From the NCBI RefSeq assembly GCF_020037015.1, contig NZ_JAIQDE010000026.1, positions 1-64,000 of the forward strand: a stretch of 64,000 nucleotides of DNA. Reading direction: 5' to 3'. The notes under the pieces are model-generated. The model worked only from the letters and a program-made list of their open reading frames with translations. It had not been told where the DNA came from and made no database searches. The translations under genes were made by a program, and so were the position numbers. Each line of letters begins with the position of its first letter. The first letter of the stretch is position 1. This stretch comes from Corallococcus sp. AS-1-6 (GTDB lineage Bacteria; Myxococcota; Myxococcia; Myxococcales; Myxococcaceae). Positions 7,666 to 16,352 of the stretch are shown piece after piece.

Positions 7666-9369
7666 TCAGAGGGCTTCCTGCTTGACCTCGTTGAGGTCCT
7701 TCACGATGCGCGCCCGGTCCGCGGCGGAGGACTCCTCGGTGGCCAACTGGAGCTGGTAGAGGAACCCGACGAAGTGCTTGCGCTCCGTCTCGCCCAGCTT
7801 CGTGTTGGCCTTCACCCTGGCGGCGACGGAGCGGATCTCCGCCAGGAGGTCTTCCTCGGAGGGGATCCGGCTGCCGCGGGACGTCGGGCGGCCCTCTGAC
7901 GGCGCGGCGTGCTTCGCCGCGACCCTGGGGGCCGGCTCCGCCTGCTTCGCGGGGGCCTCCACGACGGGGGCGGGCGGCGGCGGCGGGGTCGCTTCCCGCA
8001 CGGGCTCGGCGACGGCCTCCGGCGGAGGCTGCGTGGGCGTGGGGTCCGCCTTCGGGGTGGGCGGCGGCGGCGCGGCGACGGCGACGGCGGGCGGCGGCGT
8101 CCCACCCCCGCGCGTGGCGATGACCACGCCCACGGCGGCGAGCAGCACGGCCGCGCCCACGGCGATGGGGGCGAGGCGGCGCAGGGACGACGTCTCTTCC
8201 TGCGGCACCACCCTCAGGTCGTCCGGCGGGACCGGCGGCGGGACGTGGGTGGTGGGGCGGCGCGCGTCCGCGTCGCTGACGGCGACCGCGGGGGCGGCGG
8301 GCTTGGGCGGCGCGGGCTCGACGGGGGCGAGCGCGGTGGGGTTGGTGCGCGTGGCGCGCAGGGTGCGGCGCAGCTTGGCCAGGTGCTGACGCAGGGGGTC
8401 CGCGGAGTTGGGGCGCGTCTCCGGGTCCTTGGTGAGCATCTGCAGGATGAAGGCGTCCACTGCGGGCGGCAGGTCGGGGACGAACTCCGACGGCCGGGGC
8501 GGGCGCGCCTCCACGTGCTTCATGAGCAGGTCCACCGGGGAGCTGCCGATGAAGGGCAGCCGGCCGGTGATGATTTCGAAGGTGACGACGCCCATGGCGT
8601 ACAGGTCCGTCATGGGCCCCACGGACTGGCCGCGGGCCTGCTCGGGCGCCATGTACTCCGGCGTGCCGACGACCATGTCGGTGCGCGTCTGCGCGGTGCG
8701 GCCGGTGGGGCCTTCGCCGCGCTTGGCGAGCCCGAAGTCCAGCAGCTTCACGTAGCGCGAGCCGTCCGGCTGGCGCACGAGGAAGATGTTGCTGGGCTTC
8801 AGGTCGCGGTGCACCACGCCCGCGCCGTGCGCGGCGCCCAGGGCGGCGAGCACCTCATCCAACAGGGACAGGGCCTCCGGGACGGGGAGGCGGCCCTTCT
8901 CCGCGAGGATGGCGTCCAGCGGCTGGCCGTCCAGGTACTCCATGACGATGTACTGGCGACCGTCGGGGAGCTGGCCGAAGCCGAAGATGTCGATGATGCC
9001 GCGGTGGCGGATGGCGTTGACGGCGCGGGCCTCCGCGAGGAGGCGGGCCACCTGCTCGGACGAGTGCGCCAGCTCGGGGCGCAGCACCTTCACGGCGACG
9101 CGCTTGCCGATGAGGGGCTGGATGCCCTCGTAGACGAGCCCCATGCCGCCCACGCCGATGCGCGCGCGCAGCTCGTACTCGCCCAGCTTCAGGCCGATGA
9201 GGGGGTCGGTGATGGCGGTCGCTTCGGTACCGGGGTGCTCCACGATGACCTTCGGTTCCGGTGGAGTCGGATGGAACGACGACAGCACGACGGTGCCATC
9301 GCGAGGGCACACCGCCGTCTCGGACGGAACGGTGAGGCCGCAGGTTTCGCAGATCAGCTCGGAAGACAT
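7666..9369 (-). CDS. Eukaryote-type Ser/Thr protein kinase with zinc-ribbon-like N-terminus
   Basis: The 567-residue protein phosphorylates Ser/Thr residues and is probably anchored in the inner membrane. A Cys motif (C7, C10, C21) at the N-terminus resembles half of a zinc ribbon. The kinase domain runs from about residue 65 to 325, with glycine loop GVGGMG at 72-77, Lys94, the catalytic H-R-D-L-K-P-S-N with Asp189, D-F-G at 211-213 and a G-T-P-E-Y-M-A-P-E-Q activation segment. A Pro/Ala-rich linker follows, then one transmembrane helix near residues 400-420 and a proline-rich, charged C-terminus. The ATG at 9369 is preceded closely by GGTGGAG. Myxobacteria carry many such kinases; nothing here names its target. 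Confidence 0.92.
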   Translation of the reverse strand: MSSELICETCGLTVPSETAVCPRDGTVVLSSFHPTPPEPKVIVEHPGTEATAITDPLIGLKLGEYELRARIGVGGMGLVYEGIQPLIGKRVAVKVLRPELAHSSEQVARLLAEARAVNAIRHRGIIDIFGFGQLPDGRQYIVMEYLDGQPLDAILAEKGRLPVPEALSLLDEVLAALGAAHGAGVVHRDLKPSNIFLVRQPDGSRYVKLLDFGLAKRGEGPTGRTAQTRTDMVVGTPEYMAPEQARGQSVGPMTDLYAMGVVTFEIITGRLPFIGSSPVDLLMKHVEARPPRPSEFVPDLPPAVDAFILQMLTKDPETRPNSADPLRQHLAKLRRTLRATRTNPTALAPVEPAPPKPAAPAVAVSDADARRPTTHVPPPVPPDDLRVVPQEETSSLRRLAPIAVGAAVLLAAVGVVIATRGGGTPPPAVAVAAPPPPTPKADPTPTQPPPEAVAEPVREATPPPPPAPVVEAPAKQAEPAPRVAAKHAAPSEGRPTSRGSRIPSEEDLLAEIRSVAARVKANTKLGETERKHFVGFLYQLQLATEESSAADRARIVKDLNEVKQEAL

Positions 9370-9508
9370 CTCCACCACGGGGGAGCGTAACAGGTGAAAT
9401 CCCGGGAAGCGAAACGCCCGCCCCGGGGCGCCGGGCAAGCAAACAGGCACCTGCCCCCGGGTCGCGTTTTCTCACCCGCTGGTGTCCGGCAGCGGGCGAT
9501 GTGGTGGG

Positions 9509-11224
9509 TCAGGGAGCCGTTTGGACACAGCCGCCACGGGTCTCCTGGGAGATGCCGGGGCTGCCCGTGCCGCCGCCGTCGCTGGTTCCACCATCGCCAC
9601 CGGGGCCCGCGATGACGGTCACCGTGGAGGCCTTGAAGACCGTCGAGTTGGCCCCACACCAGATGCCCACGGACGGTCCACCGCCGCCTCCGCCACCCGC
9701 ACCGCCGGAGCCGCCCGGACCGCCGTTGCCTCCACGACCTCCATTGCCACTCACGATGTAGTAGTCGGGAGGTGCCCCGGCGACCCGGGAGGTGGACGAG
9801 TTGTAGACGCCACCATCGCCGCCCATGCCGCCGGCACCGCCTTCGCCTCGCTCGCCTCCCGCGCCGCCGCTACCGCCGCCCCGGGTCGTGAGCTGCGCGT
9901 CCGTGATGGCGACGCTGGAGTCGAGGACGAGCAGCGCGATGGATGCGCCACCGCCCTCGCCCCCACGGCCTCCGGTGCCGGGGCATCCACCGCCACCGCC
10001 ACCGCCTCCGCCCGCCCCTCCCGTCAAGGTGATGGCCAGATTCGAATTGCAGCTCCCGCCACCGCCTCCGCCTCCACCCCCGCCACCCGCGGCGCCTTGC
10101 CGGCCGTCCTCACCCGCTTGATTGGCCATCCAGCGGCCATCGGCTGACACCACGCCGTCTCCGCTGCCTCCATCGCCCGGAGCGCCTGCATCCCCGGCAA
10201 GGCCGTCCGCGCCGGGCATGCCGTCGGAGGCGGTGCAGGTACACGTGGTCGCGTTGCACTGGGCGCTTGGAGGAGGCTGCACCCGGGTGGTCGCGCCCCC
10301 TTCACCCCCGTCCGCGCCGGCGGCCGCGATGTCGCCCGCGGCGCCCGCGGCGCCCGCTCCGCCCTTGCCCCCCAGGCCACCACTGCTCTTGGGCTCACAC
10401 GATGTCCCGCCGTTTCCGCCCGGCTGGGGCAACCCGGAGTTGTAGACCGAGGACACGCCCGCTCCACCGTCGGTCCCCTCTTTGCCCGGCGTCCCCGGTG
10501 CGCCGCTCTTCCCCATGGCGCCCAGCCCGGCCTCGACGACCAGGCGCCGGAGGTCCACCGAGGGGCTGCCAATGATTCGCAGCGCGATGGAGCCTTCGCC
10601 TTCCTGGGTCGCGTTCGAGGAGGCGATGTGCAGCGCATCCAGGAGGACCCCCGCGTCCTGGACGTTCACATCGCGGATGGTGAAGGCCAGCGTTCCTCCG
10701 TCGATGAGCGTGGTGCCGCTGCCCGGCAGACGGTTCCAGACACCTGAGCCCGGACCGTTCCAGCGATAGCCCCCGTAGACGGACACGGGCGTCGTCACCA
10801 GGGTCGCTGGCTCGTTGTACGCGCCCACGCCCAGATACAGGTTCGTGCGCCCCGGCTCCGCGGTACGGATCAGCTCGAGTGCACGGGCCAGCGTGCGGAC
10901 TGGAGCCAGGTGCGAGCCCTCATTGGCGTTGTCGCCCCGCTCGGGGTCCACGAAGAAGCCCGCGGCCGCGACGCCATCCACACCGTCGCAGTCCGTGTCC
11001 CTTCCCTCATCATCGGGGAGGTCAGGCCCCGAATTGGGAACGGGCTCGCAGTCATAGCCCGCATCCGGGCCACCGTCGGTCCCGGCATCCCCGCTCGCCT
11101 GCGGTCCGCAGCGGCCCTCGCCCTGACAGTTCTCATAGGCCGCGTCGAAGTCACTGCAGCCGCCCGCGCCGAGCACCGCACCGAACACCGCGCCCAGCGC
11201 GCCGACCTTCCAGAGGTTCCGCAT
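9509..11224 (-). CDS. Glycine-rich (PGRS-like) lipoprotein
   Basis: The 571-residue product has a signal peptide ending in G-A-G-G-C (Cys near residue 20), then an acidic Cys-containing linker and a DUF1565-like beta-helix start, with F-F-V-D-P-E-R-G-D-N-A-N-E-G and A-P-V-R-T-L-A-R-A-L. From about residue 230 to the end it is dominated by G-G-x repeats, with collagen-like G-A-P-G-T-P-G-K and long Gly runs near 390-460, broken by short beta-strand-like hydrophobic segments. The layout suggests a surface adhesin or matrix protein; that is inference. The ATG at 11224 has GGGGAAA four bases upstream and sits 14 bases downstream of the previous gene, so the two form an operon. Confidence 0.8.
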   Translation of the reverse strand: MRNLWKVGALGAVFGAVLGAGGCSDFDAAYENCQGEGRCGPQASGDAGTDGGPDAGYDCEPVPNSGPDLPDDEGRDTDCDGVDGVAAAGFFVDPERGDNANEGSHLAPVRTLARALELIRTAEPGRTNLYLGVGAYNEPATLVTTPVSVYGGYRWNGPGSGVWNRLPGSGTTLIDGGTLAFTIRDVNVQDAGVLLDALHIASSNATQEGEGSIALRIIGSPSVDLRRLVVEAGLGAMGKSGAPGTPGKEGTDGGAGVSSVYNSGLPQPGGNGGTSCEPKSSGGLGGKGGAGAAGAAGDIAAAGADGGEGGATTRVQPPPSAQCNATTCTCTASDGMPGADGLAGDAGAPGDGGSGDGVVSADGRWMANQAGEDGRQGAAGGGGGGGGGGGSCNSNLAITLTGGAGGGGGGGGGCPGTGGRGGEGGGASIALLVLDSSVAITDAQLTTRGGGSGGAGGERGEGGAGGMGGDGGVYNSSTSRVAGAPPDYYIVSGNGGRGGNGGPGGSGGAGGGGGGGPSVGIWCGANSTVFKASTVTVIAGPGGDGGTSDGGGTGSPGISQETRGGCVQTAP

Positions 11225-11238
11225 GGCTTTCCCCGTGC

Positions 11239-12213
11239 TCACTGCCACGTCCCAGCGAAGCTCAGTCCACCGCCCTGCGGTGTGAGCGTCACGGACGGCT
11301 GAACGTTCGTCTGCTTCACCGGCAGGAAGTACATCAGCGCGCCCGCGGCGATCGCCGCCGCGCCCACCCCGATCCCCGCCACGCCCAGCGTCTGCGAACG
11401 CTTGCCGGAGTCGCGCACCTTCTCCGCGTCCTGCAGGTCCGGATACTCGTTCGTGTTCAGGTCGCTGAGCTTCCCGCGCGACTGCACGTAGAGCACCGTC
11501 CCCACGCCCGCGAGCACCACGCCGCCCGCCGCCGGCACCCACGCCCACTTGCGCCGTCCCGGCGTCTCCACCTTCGACCCCTCCCCGGTCACGCCCAGCG
11601 CGGTGGGCGGCTGCACGCCGGGCGTCAGGTCCGGTCCCGGCACGGGCTGCTTCACGCCCGGCGTCACGTTGGGCGTCTGCTGCGCCACGGGCGGCGTCAC
11701 CGGCGGCGGCGCCACCGGCTCCGGACGCAGCACCCGCAGCGTGATGGGCACCACCTCGTCCAGGGACCGCGTCAGCGCGTCCATCACCTGGTCCTTCTTC
11801 ACCTCCGGGACGGAGTGCTCGGTGAGGGGCGCGCCATCCTGTGCCGTGTACACGCGCACGCCGGCCTTGTAGCCGTTGAGGTAGGGCAGCACCTCCGTCA
11901 CCATCACCACGTCCGTCTTCGCCGCCGCGCCCAGCGACGCGATGCACGCCGGCTGCGTGCGCTTGCAGCGCATCATCGCCGTGCGCTGCTTCTTCGGCAG
12001 CGTGCGCGTCACGTCCTCCACGCGGATCACCTCCAGGCCCCGGGCCTTGAGCTGCTCGGCCACGTGCTCCTGGGCGATTCCGATGAGGTAGCGCGGCGTC
12101 CCCCGCGTCGCGTCCGTGGGCGCCAGCAACACGGTGACGGGTTTCGCGGAGGAGGCGGGTGCGGGCGCCTGGGCGACCACCAGGGTGAGCGCGGCGAGGA
12201 AGGGGATCAACAC
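11239..12213 (-). CDS. Secreted/membrane protein of unknown function
   Basis: The 324-residue product from the GTG at 12213 has a signal peptide (about residues 1-14, ending near VAQA). Its N-terminal half, with C-K-R-T-Q-P-A-C-I-A-S-L-G near 85, resembles the small Cys-containing domain common in myxobacterial envelope proteins that sense or bind unknown ligands. A Pro-rich linker of about 60 residues follows and then two hydrophobic segments (near 220-238 and 275-295). AGGGAG lies eleven bases before the GTG. It is co-directional with and 14 bases from the glycine-rich lipoprotein gene, suggesting that the two work together. I do not recognise a named family. Confidence 0.65.
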   Translation of the reverse strand: MLIPFLAALTLVVAQAPAPASSAKPVTVLLAPTDATRGTPRYLIGIAQEHVAEQLKARGLEVIRVEDVTRTLPKKQRTAMMRCKRTQPACIASLGAAAKTDVVMVTEVLPYLNGYKAGVRVYTAQDGAPLTEHSVPEVKKDQVMDALTRSLDEVVPITLRVLRPEPVAPPPVTPPVAQQTPNVTPGVKQPVPGPDLTPGVQPPTALGVTGEGSKVETPGRRKWAWVPAAGGVVLAGVGTVLYVQSRGKLSDLNTNEYPDLQDAEKVRDSGKRSQTLGVAGIGVGAAAIAAGALMYFLPVKQTNVQPSVTLTPQGGGLSFAGTWQ

Positions 12214-12269
12214 GGGAGCACTTTCTCCCTGACCCGCCCTCCTCGCAAGGTCAGGATTCGCGGACCCAT

Positions 12270-12293
12270 GTGGTGGGACAGGGCCCCACCCAC
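12270..12293 (-). terminator. Hairpin downstream of the CpaF gene
   Basis: GTGGTGGG at 12270-12277 can pair with CCCACCCAC at 12285-12293 around a seven-base loop, with one bulged base. It lies between the CpaF stop (12388) and the start of the next minus-strand gene. A related sequence recurs at 20684-20718. No T-run follows. Confidence 0.4.
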
Positions 12294-12387
12294 CCGGGGG
12301 CGACACCGGTGTCCGGCGCCGGGCTCCCCGCGTGGATGCGCTCCGTCATCACGGCGCGGGAGACCTGGAAGGTCCCCCCGCCGTCGG

Positions 12388-14118
12388 CTACCGGCGCGGG
12401 CGCTCCGGCGGCGGGCGGATCTGCGTCTTCTCGGACGTGTTCAGCTCCGTCCTCGGCCGGTCGTCGTCCTCGTCCTCGTCGTCCGAGGGCGGCGGAGGAG
12501 GACCCGGCGGACGGCGCGTGGGCGTGGCACCCGCGCGCAGCGTGTTGGACGGCGGCGGACCGGGACGGGCCGGAGCCGGCGGTGGACGGCGCGGCGGCGG
12601 CGTGTTGCGCGCGGGCGGGGCCTCCGCGAGCAGGTCCTCGGACACCTGCACCAGCGGCTCGGACGCCGGCGTGGCGCGGGTGTCCTCCTGCTCCGCGAAC
12701 GGGTTGCGCGTGGGCGGCGGCGTCTTGTCGTCGTCCTGCGGGGGCGGCGGGCGCGGCGGCAGCGAGGGGCGCAGCGCCGGCGCGGCCTTCGCGGGCGGCG
12801 GCGCCGGAGCCGGCGCGGCGGCGGGCTTGGACGGGGGCGCCGGCTGCTTGGGGCCGGCGACCGGGCCGTCCGGGGCCGCGTTGCGGAGCACCTGCTCGAA
12901 CCGGGCCCAGTCCTCCTTGAAGTGCGCCGGGTCCGGCAGCCCCTGCTCGCGGTGCTTCAGGGACGGGGCCCAGCGCAGGGTGTACGCCTCGCCCACCTGG
13001 AAGCTGGGCGGGGGCGGCACGCCGTAGGTGGCCGGGTCGAAGAAGGCGTCGTCCAGGTCGTCGAAGCCGTACGCGCGCGCCTTCTGGATGAAGTTGGGGA
13101 TGATGCCGGTGGGCGCGTGGTAGCCCAGGATGTTGCCGTGCTCGTCCTTGGCGACGGGCGTGAAGACGAAGATGTCCTGGGTGCGGTACTCGCCCTTCTC
13201 CGTGAGGGGCAGCACCTCCGACAGGGCAATCGTCTTGCGGCTGCCGTCGTGGAGGCGCTCGCAGCAGATGACGAAGTTGATGGCGCTGGCCACCTGGGCG
13301 CGCACGGCGACCATGGGCAGCTCCACGGACGACATGAGGCACAGGGACTCGATGCGGCGCAGCGTGTCCGTGGGCGTGTTCGCGTGCGTGGTGGCCAGCG
13401 AGCCGCCGTGGCCGGTGTTCATGGCCTGCATGAGGTGGAAGGCCTCGCCGCCGCGCACCTCGCCCACCACGATGCGGTCCGGGCGCAGACGCAGCGCGGA
13501 GTGCAGCAGGTCGCCCATGTCCACGGCGCCCTTGCCGAACTTGTCGGCGGGGCGGGACTCGAAGGCCACGATGTGGGACTGGTTGAGCTGGAGCTCGGCG
13601 GAGTCCTCGATGGTGAGGATGCGCTCCTCGTCCGGGATGAGGGACGAGACGATGTTGAGCAGCGTCGTCTTGCCGGAGCCCGTGCCGCCGGCCACCAGCA
13701 TGTTGAGCTTGGTGGCGATGCCGGCCTCGATGAGGCGCGCCATGGGCTTGGTCAGCGACTTGAACTTCAACAGCGAGTCGATGGTCAGCTTGTCCTTGAA
13801 GAACTTGCGGATGGAGATGGTGGTGCCGTTGCGCGCGATGGGCGGGATCACCACGTGGATGCGGCTGCCATCGGGCAGGCGCGCGTCCAGGCGGGGGCGC
13901 TCCTCGGACAGGGGGCGGCCCACGAACTGGGCCATGTTGCGCGCGGCGCCCAGCAGGCCTTCATCGGAGAAGGAGGCATCCGTCTTGATCAGCCGGCCCT
14001 TGCGTTCGATCCACACGTCGGTGGGGCCGTTGATCATGATTTCCGACACCGACTCGTCGTCCAGGTAGGGGAGGACGGGCTTGAGGAAGGCGCGGAGCGA
14101 CTCGGTGTACATCGTCAT
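12388..14118 (-). CDS. CpaF-family secretion ATPase with long proline-rich C-terminal tail
   Basis: The 576-residue protein is a type II/IV secretion (tight adherence) ATPase. The N-terminal part has the C-p-a-F signature S-E-I-M-I-N-G-P near residue 25. Walker A GGTGSGKT is at 144-151; the Asp-box I-E-D-S-A-E-L, Walker B V-V-G-E-V-R-G-G-E and the His box G-H-G-G-S-L-A-T-T-H-A-N follow in order. The usual protein ends near residue 440; here about 135 extra Pro/Ala/Arg-rich residues follow, probably disordered. No other pilus or secretion genes lie in the window, so it is an orphan copy. The ATG at 14118 is chosen because the domain begins there; a second ATG lies two codons on. Confidence 0.88.
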   Translation of the reverse strand: MTMYTESLRAFLKPVLPYLDDESVSEIMINGPTDVWIERKGRLIKTDASFSDEGLLGAARNMAQFVGRPLSEERPRLDARLPDGSRIHVVIPPIARNGTTISIRKFFKDKLTIDSLLKFKSLTKPMARLIEAGIATKLNMLVAGGTGSGKTTLLNIVSSLIPDEERILTIEDSAELQLNQSHIVAFESRPADKFGKGAVDMGDLLHSALRLRPDRIVVGEVRGGEAFHLMQAMNTGHGGSLATTHANTPTDTLRRIESLCLMSSVELPMVAVRAQVASAINFVICCERLHDGSRKTIALSEVLPLTEKGEYRTQDIFVFTPVAKDEHGNILGYHAPTGIIPNFIQKARAYGFDDLDDAFFDPATYGVPPPPSFQVGEAYTLRWAPSLKHREQGLPDPAHFKEDWARFEQVLRNAAPDGPVAGPKQPAPPSKPAAAPAPAPPPAKAAPALRPSLPPRPPPPQDDDKTPPPTRNPFAEQEDTRATPASEPLVQVSEDLLAEAPPARNTPPPRRPPPAPARPGPPPSNTLRAGATPTRRPPGPPPPPSDDEDEDDDRPRTELNTSEKTQIRPPPERPRR

Positions 14119-14261
14119 GGCGGGCGCAAGGCTAGCGCGCCCGGGCCCGGGCCCCAAGCTCCCGCCCTGATTGCCTGCTCGCTTTCCGGTGCGGCGTTCC
14201 GGCACGATGCCGCCCACGGGCGGCCCTCCGCCCTCCGTTTCCGAGGAAGGGGTGCCAGCCC

Positions 14262-15014
14262 ATGCGCGGTCCCTGGTGGTGCTGCCTGGTGTGCTGCCTC
14301 GGAGGCTGCGCGTCCTCCGCCGTGCTCGACCCGGACCTCGTGCGGCCCGAGCCAGGAGCCCCCTTTCTGGAGGAGATTCCCGGGCCCCTGCTGGGCCCCT
14401 TCGATTCGGCCTCGGACGCGCTCCTGGCCGCGTGCGGGAAGATCCTCTCGAAGCCCCACGCCAGCGCGGGCCGCCCGGATCACCCCAGCTTCAGCACCCA
14501 CTGGCGCGTCTCCAGCGAGTACTGCGCATGGCTGTACTACACGCCGGAGCACCAGTTCTCCGTCAGCCGGCTGACCGACCAGTCGAAGGTCGATCCCGCT
14601 CAGCGGAGCAAGAGTTGCCTGCTGCCCTCCAAGGTCGCGGATGCGCGGTATCCCTCCGACTCCATCCGCTACATCTACGCCCTCCACAACCATCCCTATG
14701 GCAGTGCGCTGTCCTCGAATGACCTGCGCTTCATCGTCTCCGAGGGCCGGGTGCACGGCTTCGAGACCGAAACGAAGGTCGGACGCGTGCGGCTCTCCAT
14801 CGTCGCGTTCTTCTCCAATGCGATGGAGCCGGCATCGTGCGACGGCTTCCATCAATACATCCCCCTCACGGGGCAGTTGCTGAAGTGGACACGCACCGCA
14901 TCGGCGGGATGGCAGTGCGAGCAGACGGGGCGCGTCACGTGGCACGATGCGGACGCATTGGACTTCACCCTCCAGAAACTCCAGGGCCCCTGTCTCAGAG
15001 GGGCAGGGCCATGA
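14262..15014 (+). CDS. JAB/DUF4329-like lipoprotein, module 1
   Basis: The 250-residue product has a short signal with lipobox L-G-G-C (Cys16), so it is exported and lipidated. The core has S-S-E-Y-C-A (Glu86), then L-H-N-H-P-Y-G-S-A-L-S-S-N-D with His142, His144 and Asp154. A Glu about 55 residues before H-x-H-P and a following S-x-x-D is the zinc site of JAB/JAMM metalloproteases and of DUF4329 and RadC-type domains. It should be a surface or periplasmic metallopeptidase-like protein, with unknown substrate. The neighbouring lipoprotein gene overlaps its stop (ATGA). A paralogous pair is found at 55951-57252. The ATG at 14262 is preceded by GAAGGGG. Other Cys residues (89, 119) may form disulfides. 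Confidence 0.78.
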   Translation: MRGPWWCCLVCCLGGCASSAVLDPDLVRPEPGAPFLEEIPGPLLGPFDSASDALLAACGKILSKPHASAGRPDHPSFSTHWRVSSEYCAWLYYTPEHQFSVSRLTDQSKVDPAQRSKSCLLPSKVADARYPSDSIRYIYALHNHPYGSALSSNDLRFIVSEGRVHGFETETKVGRVRLSIVAFFSNAMEPASCDGFHQYIPLTGQLLKWTRTASAGWQCEQTGRVTWHDADALDFTLQKLQGPCLRGAGP

Positions 15015-15577
15015 AGCGGCTGCTGCTCGTGGGCGCGGTGCTGTGCACCGCGTGCATGCGGCGCGAAGCGGGTCCTTCTGACTCGCTGACGTCGGAGGAC
15101 CGCTCCGTCGTCTTCCCGGAGATGTTCGCGCGAGAGGCGCTGACCGTTGGGGCTCCGGGGCAGCCGTACTCGCTGGAGGGCAGCCTGCTTCGGGCCATGG
15201 TCGTGGCGGCCGATGACTTCCTCCCCCGTCATCAGGAGGGGCGGTCCTGTTCGAGCAGGAGGGAGGCCCATCGCTTCCGGATCCTCCGTGAAGGAGACAT
15301 CGTCTTCATCCGCATGGACCTGGACCCGCGCGCCTGTGAACCCGGCGGGATGCTGCTGGATGGAGGCGCCACGTACGCGGTCCGGCTGTCGGACGGACGC
15401 ATCCTGCGGCGGCTCCACGATGGCGAGCCGGATGGAGCGCTCGTTCCTGCAGGCTCCGATGCGGGTGTGCACACCGGCCCTTCGGACTCGTCCATCCCCG
15501 TGGGGGACACCTCCTGGGGCGAGCCGCAGCCCTCGTTTCCAGTCCAGTTGCTGGACGCCGGGAGCCCCCATCCCTGA
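15011..15577 (+). CDS. Partner lipoprotein of JAB module 1
   Basis: The 188-residue product has a signal ending in C-T-A-C (Cys15) and no recognisable family. Its middle resembles the partner in module 2 by eye: an A-A-D-D-F-L helix, a Cys, a strand with D-I-V-F-I-R-M-D-L, then R-A-C-E-P-G-G and L-D-G-G-A-T-Y-A-V-R-L-S-D-G-R-I-L. The C-terminus is low-complexity and Asp/Pro/Ser-rich. It starts inside the stop codon of the JAB lipoprotein gene (ATGA), so it is co-translated with it. It may be an inhibitor, a substrate carrier or a co-factor for the JAB protein; this is inference only. Confidence 0.72.
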   Translation: MKRLLLVGAVLCTACMRREAGPSDSLTSEDRSVVFPEMFAREALTVGAPGQPYSLEGSLLRAMVVAADDFLPRHQEGRSCSSRREAHRFRILREGDIVFIRMDLDPRACEPGGMLLDGGATYAVRLSDGRILRRLHDGEPDGALVPAGSDAGVHTGPSDSSIPVGDTSWGEPQPSFPVQLLDAGSPHP

Positions 15578-15633
15578 ACGGGCCGCCTCAGGACGCGCGC
15601 GCTGGTCTAGGGTGCGGCCCACGGAGGAGTGCA

Positions 15634-16314
15634 ATGAGCCTGGCGGATGGGTTGCCCGAGGACTGGAAGGAAGTACTGCAGGACGCCATCCACGCCCCGT
15701 CGTTCGCGGAGCTGGAGAAGTTCCTTCGCAAGGAGCGCCAGGAGCACACCGTGTTCCCGTCGGAGGAGGACCTGTTCTCCGCGTTCCGTCTCACGCCCTA
15801 CGCGGACGTGCGCGTGCTGCTCCTGGGCCAGGACCCCTACCACGGCCCGGGGCAGGCCCATGGCCTCGCCTTCTCCGTCCAGCCCGGCGTGCCGCCCCCG
15901 CCCTCGCTCGTGAACATGTTCAAGGAGCTCCAGAGCGACGTGGGCGCGCCGAAGCCTCGCGACGGGTCGCTCATCCCGTGGGCGAAGCAGGGCGTGCTCC
16001 TGCTCAACACCGTGCTCACCGTGCGCCAGGCCTCCCCCAACAGCCACGCGAAGCACGGCTGGGAGCCCTTCACCGACGCCGTCATCCGCGCCGTCAGCGA
16101 CAAGCAGGACCCCGTCGTCTTCCTGCTCTGGGGCAAGCCCGCGCAGAAGAAGAAGGCCCTCATCGACACGGAGCGCCACATCGTCCTGGAGGGCGTGCAC
16201 CCCTCGCCGCTGTCCGCCAGCAAGGGGTTCTTCGGCAGCAAGCCGTACAGCACCACCAACGCCGCGCTGAAGAAGCACGGCCAGCACACCATCGACTGGG
16301 AGCTGCCCTCGTAG
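15634..16314 (+). CDS. ung: Uracil-DNA glycosylase, family 1
   Basis: The enzyme removes uracil from DNA to start base excision repair. The 226-residue length is normal for the family. The water-activating motif G-Q-D-P-Y-H-G is present with catalytic Asp67; the P-P-P-P-S-L-V-N loop follows near residue 88; L-L-L-N-T-V-L-T-V near 122 and the DNA-intercalation motif H-P-S-P-L-S-A with His189 complete the set. GGAGGAG precedes the ATG by five bases and a TAGGGT box lies at 15608-15613, so it has its own promoter. Confidence 0.96.
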   Translation: MSLADGLPEDWKEVLQDAIHAPSFAELEKFLRKERQEHTVFPSEEDLFSAFRLTPYADVRVLLLGQDPYHGPGQAHGLAFSVQPGVPPPPSLVNMFKELQSDVGAPKPRDGSLIPWAKQGVLLLNTVLTVRQASPNSHAKHGWEPFTDAVIRAVSDKQDPVVFLLWGKPAQKKKALIDTERHIVLEGVHPSPLSASKGFFGSKPYSTTNAALKKHGQHTIDWELPS

Positions 16315-16352
16315 GAGCGTGCCCCGGGGGTTGGCTATAGTGCCCGCCCACG

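Noticed and set aside
9820-10400. Dense GCCGCCGC-type repeats
   Set aside because: They are the coding sequence of glycine runs of the PGRS-like lipoprotein.
10879-14574. A 1231-residue plus-strand open frame
   Set aside because: It is antisense to the glycine-rich lipoprotein and CpaF genes and has shadow composition rich in Arg, Gly, His and Ala.
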